Of a stretch of DNA of 64,000 nucleotides, positions 62,501-64,000 are shown one piece after another. Numbering within the stretch: the first letter of the stretch is position 1; each line of letters opens with the position of its first letter. The notes beneath the pieces were generated by a model, which was not told the origin of the DNA, made no database searches, and saw only the letters and a list, made by a program, of their open reading frames with translations. The position numbers were made by a program, and so were the translations under genes. Origin of the DNA: Hyphomonas sp. (GTDB taxonomy: Bacteria; Pseudomonadota; Alphaproteobacteria; Caulobacterales; Hyphomonadaceae). The stretch lies in contig NZ_CP051230.1 in the NCBI RefSeq assembly GCF_017792385.1, positions 2,294,001 through 2,358,000 on the forward strand, in the 5' to 3' direction.

Positions 62501-62699
62501 CATCGCCGCTGACCAGGGTGGCCTCGCCGGGCAGGACGCCCTGGCCATGGGCAAGCGGGGCCACGGTCACGAGCGAGGACTGGGCCAGCAGGCGCAGATA
62601 GGTCATGCGACGGGATGAGGGGCGGTCCTGCAGGGAAGCGTCCAGGACATGCGGGCCGCCCGCCGAACCCGGGCGCTCATGAAGTATGCGACGTGTCAT
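53532..62699 (-). CDS. Giant TpsA adhesin (filamentous-haemagglutinin type) with GLUG and MBG repeats
   Basis: A roughly 3,055-residue secreted beta-helical adhesin. N-terminal signal (to LAHGQG), a TPS/FHA secretion domain (about 55-300; NPNGIVVGQNG near residue 133), then GLUG-repeat blocks (about 700-1030, 1315-1450 and 1740-1930; for example GGLIGSARSTSVITNAYAVG), and MBG-type domains at about 2070-2970, nine of them nearly identical 83-residue units. The C-terminus has Cys-Pro-rich NPCGSGESGQDCSNMPHPL. The start is uncertain: ATGs at 62747, 62699 and 62606 all lack good ribosome-binding sites. It is exported by the TpsB encoded downstream. Likely roles are surface attachment or biofilm. 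Confidence 0.92.
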   Translation of the reverse strand: MTRRILHERPGSAGGPHVLDASLQDRPSSRRMTYLRLLAQSSLVTVAPLAHGQGVLPGEATLVSGDAAIATSGPAMTITQSSDKAILDWTDFSIGQDNTVTFLNGSGTTLNRVTGTSLSSLDGLLSATGTIYLINPNGIVVGQNGIVDVGGSFIAATHDVDTAAFLAGGDLDFSGVSDASIINLGKIAAAQGDVFLIAREVTNAGTLEAAQGTAGMAAGYDVLLTDGSLGDGKLQVRVGGAGTSATTRGEIEAASVELRANGGNIYALAGNTGGTIRATGVSHSDGRIFLTAGDGKVTVAGGVTLAASRGAASTLPASAAGSADAPGMQALSAASGMDGSVSDTGSLLLAPSQAMSGTGGDVILSGGKVSVSGEIAATGTEGGSVTITGTDIAVVGGRIDASGETGGGTVRIGGNKHGAPGLQTADTLYFDADSLVRADATRSGNGGQVVLWAEEATSFAGNISARGAGSGTGGDAEVSGKAFLDYTGRTDLRGPGGAGTLLLDPYNLTISNDAGVNATGFDATGNDSVINVTTLETALASANVTITTGSGGAQDGDITVADAFSWSSGTLLTLSAYRDITFNAKVTAANGGGLALEYGQGALASGNTANYYVNAPINLTSDGSFSTKLGSDGTVIDYTIITDVNALQDINNDVTGNHIIGSYVLGANIDASATATWNGGKGFAPISADGHFQGVLDGLGHTISDLTINRPTDDILGLFRNVSGSAVIRNLGLVGADITGQNYVGMLAGKNGATIENVFAEGDVTGGDYVGGLIGTSVGSIVNSYTEGSIVSSGIYSGGIVSSNDGTLSGVYSTADIIGTEGTGGLVGINSGTIEDAFATGSVTGSININVGGLVGRNHGSISNSFATGDVESSGSGVGGLVGQNNDGPITDSYATGTVSGDKDVGGLIGIATGTSSISNVYATGDVTAARDKAGGLLGSLAKTSTLENAFASGDVSGSTRVGGLIGSARSTSVITNAYAVGNATATTGHVGALIGETKQQASVTNTYATGLVTAGTGDDGGLIGNHGSSIAVTNSFYNTETTGQSDTGKGTGLTTAEMQSLSTFTGAGWDIDGDYGTGSVWRIYDGNTTPLLRSFLTPLSLSTAYDGSGAALTDIGAFDVPDGTDSSLILGTQSNNTLTLTSTEADSYTASIDVNGLYSSQLGYDLDFSSATRTISTPGSAAGDIDLSSGVTWTDGTLIINGNVTDAGVISSTNGVFEIAGGSWSQTGTLADFDVFDFRLSGGTFLRATSGDGSEADPYTLIDVYGLQGVDTLVTFNFALDADIDASGTANWWDGAGFDPIGHSSDQFTVHFDGRNHVITDLTINRASSNYVGLFGFVSGSTISNLGLVGGSISGKSYVGGLVGTHDGTITNSFVTSDVSGSNHVGGMVGYNLSGIIQQSYATGSVTGDGKTGGLIGSLVLGEVNNSFATGTVSGGGAGGLVGAVTSGIVTNSFYNTETTGQSDTGKGTGLTTEEIQSLSTFTGAGWDIDDEGGTGSVWRIYDGDTAPLLRSFLTPLSTVLTPAYDGSGSAMNNIGAYEVPDGVDADLILGMERGNTLTLASTDADSYTASIDISGLYSTQLGYDLDLSSGTRTISTPGSAAGDIDLPNGVTWTDGTLIINGNVTDAGVISSTNGVFKLTGGNWSQTGTLADFDVFDFRLSGGSFLRATSGDGSEADPYTLVDVYGLQGVDTLLGSDFVLGGDINASGTANWWGGLGFDAIGASGSAFRGTFDGQGHVISGLIVNRPSLRHAGLFGYNAGTIENVGMAGGSVTGGDNTGGLVGSNLGTILNAYTTGDVSGQSTAGGLAAVNAGTISNSYATGNVSDGYYAGGLIGFNQGDVLNAFATGDVTGTHNAGGLIGLNDGDVSNAYATGDVTSTNSAAGLIGINYGNVSNTYATGTVSGGINSGGLIWYQEDLASVTNSFYDMETTGQSDTGKGTGLTTAEMTDPFTFIDAGWDFETVWSKSTAGENSDYMMLRGFSSDTLYDDFVRLSGDTSKTYGSANPSLDGITLDGAGTDNVTLSWGSALSETTGVGYYAYAGDAGVVDVTGADDRSVYVDYGSDGLTISKAALTVTANDDSKTYDGFAYSGGNGITYDGFVNGEDSSVLGGSVTFGGTSQGAVNAGTYAISASGLTADNYDITFVAGSLDVEKASLTITASDDSKTYDGLTYSGGNGITYDGFVSGEDESVLGGALAYGGTAQGAKDAGTYAIEASGLTSGNYDISYVDGSLDVGKASLTITAIDDGKTYDGVAYSGGNGVSYDGFVSGEDESVLGGSLAYGGTSQGAKDAGDYVIEASGLTSGNYDISYVDGSLDVGKASLTITAVDDGKTYDGVAYSGGNGVTYDGFVSGEDESVLGGSLAYGGTSQGAKDAGDYVIEASGLTSGNYDISYVEGSLDIGKADLIVTARDDGKTYDGVTYAGGNGVSYDGFVSGEDESVLGGSLAYGGTSQGAKDAGDYAIEASGLTSGNYNISYVDGLLNIAKASLTITASDDSKTYDGITYSGGNGVTYDGFASGEDESVLGGTLAYGGTAQGAKDAGSYIIEASGLTSGNYEISYVDGSLDIGKASLTVTAVDDGKTYDGVAYSGGNGVTYDGFVSGEDESVLGGSLSYGGTSQGAKDAGDYAIEASGLTSGNYNISYVDGLLSVAKASLTVTASDDSKTYDGLSYAGGNGVTYDGFVSGEDESVLGGSLAYGGTAQGAKDAGDYVISASGLTSGNYDISYIDGSLDIEKASLTITANDESKTYDGITYAGGNGVSYDGFVDGEDSSVLGGTLTYDGDAQGARDAGTYVITASGLTSGNYDITYLDGALDVARRAITILADAQTKIYGEVDPDLTYTIGGSGLADGDTKAGVLSGALARAAGETVNGGPYAIGQGSLGANANYTLTYVGNDLTITPAALTVTADDQSKIADGSVFEGPYTVTLTGLTGGDDASVLGAIDFGGDAISAVHAGSYQIIPGGAANPNYTITFVNGTLTLIAPTSAPDLPQETPVSGELVDLGGIAPAGVPESGDNALNGTDANPCGSGESGQDCSNMPHPLNQVVDDRIRFTP
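54246..56486 (-). repeat. Nine tandem 249-bp repeats (MBG-type units) in tpsA
   Basis: The landmark GACAAAGCCGTCATAGG (or close variants) recurs every 249 bases, for example at 54402, 54651 and 54900. Each unit encodes 83 residues with the invariant core SKTYDG/GKTYDG...YDGF...SGEDESVLGG...ASGLTSGNYDIS. Units 2-8 are the most alike; 1 and 9 are more diverged, which fits expansion from the centre. The period is an exact codon multiple, so unit gain or loss would keep the frame. Confidence 0.95.
57450..59594 (-). repeat. Long-period module duplication in tpsA (GLUG modules)
   Basis: The stretch around 57636-57970 recurs with few differences around 58896-59230, an offset of 1260 bases (420 codons). 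The block encoding FYNTETTGQSDTGKGTGLTT is found near 59590-59530 and 58345-58285, and a variant (FYDMETTGQSDTGKGTGL) at 56930-56870. The adhesin thus grew by in-frame copying of whole GLUG modules as well as of MBG units. Confidence 0.85.
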
Positions 62700-62756
62700 G
62701 GAAAAAGGACGTGAGGTGTTTTCCAGACCTCCGCAAGAACCCCTCATTGCAGCCAC

Positions 62757-63245
62757 GTCTCAGAAGAAAACAGGGGATACACACAGACCTGTCCGATACA
62801 TCCGGCACCCGGATTTTGCTGCTGGCCGGGGTGTTTCGGCGGCCGAAACTCCACCCACGCACAGGCCCTGCACCGTGTAGGGATCAAGCAATTCGTTCGG
62901 AGTGTGCCACAGGTGTGCAGTTCTTTTTTGCGGACCTCGACAGGTCTCCGGACAGAAGATCCCGAGGCAGCTGATGCCGCACTGGACGGGTGTCGACGCA
63001 GACCGAGTGGACACTGAAATCCTTGCCGGGGTGTCGCAGGAACAGGGGGGCGATGGGTTGGTTTCGGGCGCCCACAGCCCGTCATTCAGAGGACATCAAG
63101 CCTGCCTTGTCCCCATATCCGGCGACCTCCAATCCCGGGCAGGATCGTGTCGGGTCCATGCGGTCTCAGGGAACAGATGCCCAATTTTCTGGCGGGCTGC
63201 GGCAACAATCCGTGCGGCGCACGTCAAGACTTGCTCAGGGCTGAA
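62757..63245. promoter_or_regulatory. Control region of tpsA; no confident gene
   Basis: About 490 bases between the tpsA start region and the M20 peptidase leader. Several short ORFs are open but none has a good ribosome-binding site or recognisable product. A perfect hairpin GTTTCGG-CGG-CCGAAAC lies at 62833-62849. No convincing sigma-70 or sigma-54 promoter could be read for tpsA. Confidence 0.5.
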
Positions 63246-63326
63246 ATGGTCATCTTCAGTGGTGAAGCGGCCTGCACCTGGCTGAAACGCGCTGAAACGA
63301 TTTGCGACGGGATGAGACGGTCTTGA
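63246..63326 (+). CDS. Possible 26-residue leader ORF overlapping the M20 peptidase start
   Basis: ATG at 63246 opens a 26-codon ORF ending at TGA 63324-63326, overlapping the proposed TTG start of the M20 peptidase (TTGA). Its middle reads CTWLKRAETICDGM and resembles CDRLKRAETQRDAM of the small protein at 8914. It may be translationally coupled to the peptidase or be a by-product of the phased repeat tract. Speculative. Confidence 0.3.
   Translation: MVIFSGEAACTWLKRAETICDGMRRS
63263..63322 (+). repeat. 10-bp-phased direct repeat tract, copy B
   Basis: Six consecutive 10-base units, all beginning TG: TGAAGCGGCC, TGCACCTGGC, TGAAACGCGC, TGAAACGATT, TGCGACGGGA, TGAGACGGTC. The tract ends exactly at the candidate TTG start of the M20 peptidase. 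The 17-base core TGAAACGCGCTGAAACG is identical to that at 8969. Confidence 0.6.
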
Positions 63327-64000
63327 ACAAGGGATTTGAGAATCTGCCACCCGCTGACTACACGGTCAGCGAGGCTGAACGACAGGCCATCGCGGCGGCA
63401 ATCGATGTCGACGAGCTGACCCGGACGGCGCTTGAACTGGGCAATATCGACAGTCCGTCCATGCAGGAAGCGTCCGCCGCGGACTATGTATACGAGTGGT
63501 TGGACCGGGAAGGATTCCGGCCGCGAAAGGTCGGCGCGACACCGGAGCGCCCGAACATCATCGCCACCTATGGCGGCCGGGGTGACGGGAAGAGCCTCCT
63601 TTATACGGCCCATCTCGACACCGAGAGCCCGACCTGGGATCCGGATCTGGACGCCCAGAAATTCCGGCCGGAAACGCTGGCCAATCCCGAATGGAACCGG
63701 TGCTGGCTGCAGGATGGCGCTTTTCACGGCTATCCGATTTCGAATGACCGCGGCCCGATGGTCTGTTTCCTCATGGCCGCGAAGGCCTTGAAATCATGCG
63801 GAATAGATCTGTCTGGCCGACTGTACCTCACGGCCTCGCCCGGCGAGATCGGGCCGGAGCCGATCGAGGAAGCGCGCGGCGTCCAGTATATGGGCAAGGA
63901 AATCGGGACCCACTACGCCTTCTATCATGGCGGCGTTTCGCCGGATTATGCCATCGCCGCAGAAGGCTGTGATTTCGGGCTCACCTGGGTGGCCTGCGGA
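63323..64000 (+). CDS. M20-family metallopeptidase (3'-truncated by window edge)
   Basis: The first 226 residues of an M20-type zinc peptidase/deacylase, open to the window end. Zinc motif YTAHLDTESP (His97, Asp99), the bridging-Asp segment PISNDRGPM (Asp142), and the catalytic-Glu region ASPGEIGPEP (Glu175). The start is uncertain: TTG at 63323 (used) or TTG at 63302; no ATG is available upstream in frame near a ribosome-binding site. No signal peptide is seen. The substrate cannot be predicted without the dimerisation domain and C-terminus. Confidence 0.85.
   Translation, partial: MNKGFENLPPADYTVSEAERQAIAAAIDVDELTRTALELGNIDSPSMQEASAADYVYEWLDREGFRPRKVGATPERPNIIATYGGRGDGKSLLYTAHLDTESPTWDPDLDAQKFRPETLANPEWNRCWLQDGAFHGYPISNDRGPMVCFLMAAKALKSCGIDLSGRLYLTASPGEIGPEPIEEARGVQYMGKEIGTHYAFYHGGVSPDYAIAAEGCDFGLTWVACG

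Noticed and set aside
62902..63285. 127-codon plus-strand ORF upstream of the M20 peptidase
   Set aside because: No family resemblance or ribosome-binding site, and poor amino-acid composition; it also conflicts with the phased repeat tract.

Overview
The window reads as a chromosomal segment of a GC-rich Gram-negative alphaproteobacterium, most likely of the Hyphomonadaceae (Hyphomonas-like). This is inferred from the murA / DUF2948 / hisD / UPF0262 gene string, an NDUFS4-type complex I accessory subunit, a gene-transfer-agent-type holin, a ribosomal protein L21 with a helix-hairpin-helix tail, and several TonB-dependent receptors. No phage block, CRISPR array or conjugative module is visible. 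One complete IS3-family element lies near a tRNA-Ser gene.

Layout. 1-4.7 kb: an ECF sigma / anti-sigma / periplasmic sensor operon (its start is outside the window), an amidase, YbjN and GFA proteins, and a facing YbjQ / zincin-like pair. 4.7-8.8 kb: both subunits of B12-dependent methylmalonyl-CoA mutase. 8.9-14.2 kb: a small gene under a Fur-like box, a GH43 lipoprotein, nitronate monooxygenase, an M15 peptidase + GTA-holin cassette, and glycerol kinase. 14.2-19.6 kb: a divergent S9 peptidase / TonB receptor pair. 19.7-24.8 kb: tRNA-Thr, then an operon of a small basic protein, cytochrome P450, murA, DUF2948, hisD and UPF0262. 25-33.7 kb: an Sde182/DUF1593 lipoprotein, two acyl-CoA synthetases, TesB, tRNA-Arg, tRNA-Pro, NDUFS4, and a RimK-like ligase with a GNAT. 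33.7-38.1 kb: proB, obgE, a GNAT, rpmA, rplU and tRNA-Ser. 38.7-39.9 kb: the IS3 element. 40-42.3 kb: Tex.

42.4-51.6 kb is the most coherent accessory locus. It holds a PhnCDE-type ABC importer, a divergent RpiR/SIS regulator, a HAD-IIA phosphatase, a TonB-dependent receptor and a Tat-exported PhoD phosphodiesterase. Two similar 16-bp imperfect palindromes lie at its two control regions. I read it as an RpiR-controlled organophosphorus scavenging system: outer-membrane uptake, periplasmic hydrolysis, ABC import and cytoplasmic dephosphorylation. There is no C-P lyase in the window. 51.7-62.7 kb is a two-partner secretion operon: TpsB transporter plus a roughly 3,055-residue TpsA adhesin with GLUG blocks, nine 249-bp tandem MBG repeats and a C-terminal cysteine pair. 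The window ends inside an M20 peptidase gene whose start abuts a 10-bp-phased repeat.

Many long ORFs antisense to real genes are GC-driven shadows and are omitted. Functions are assigned by motif recognition only; no database search was run.
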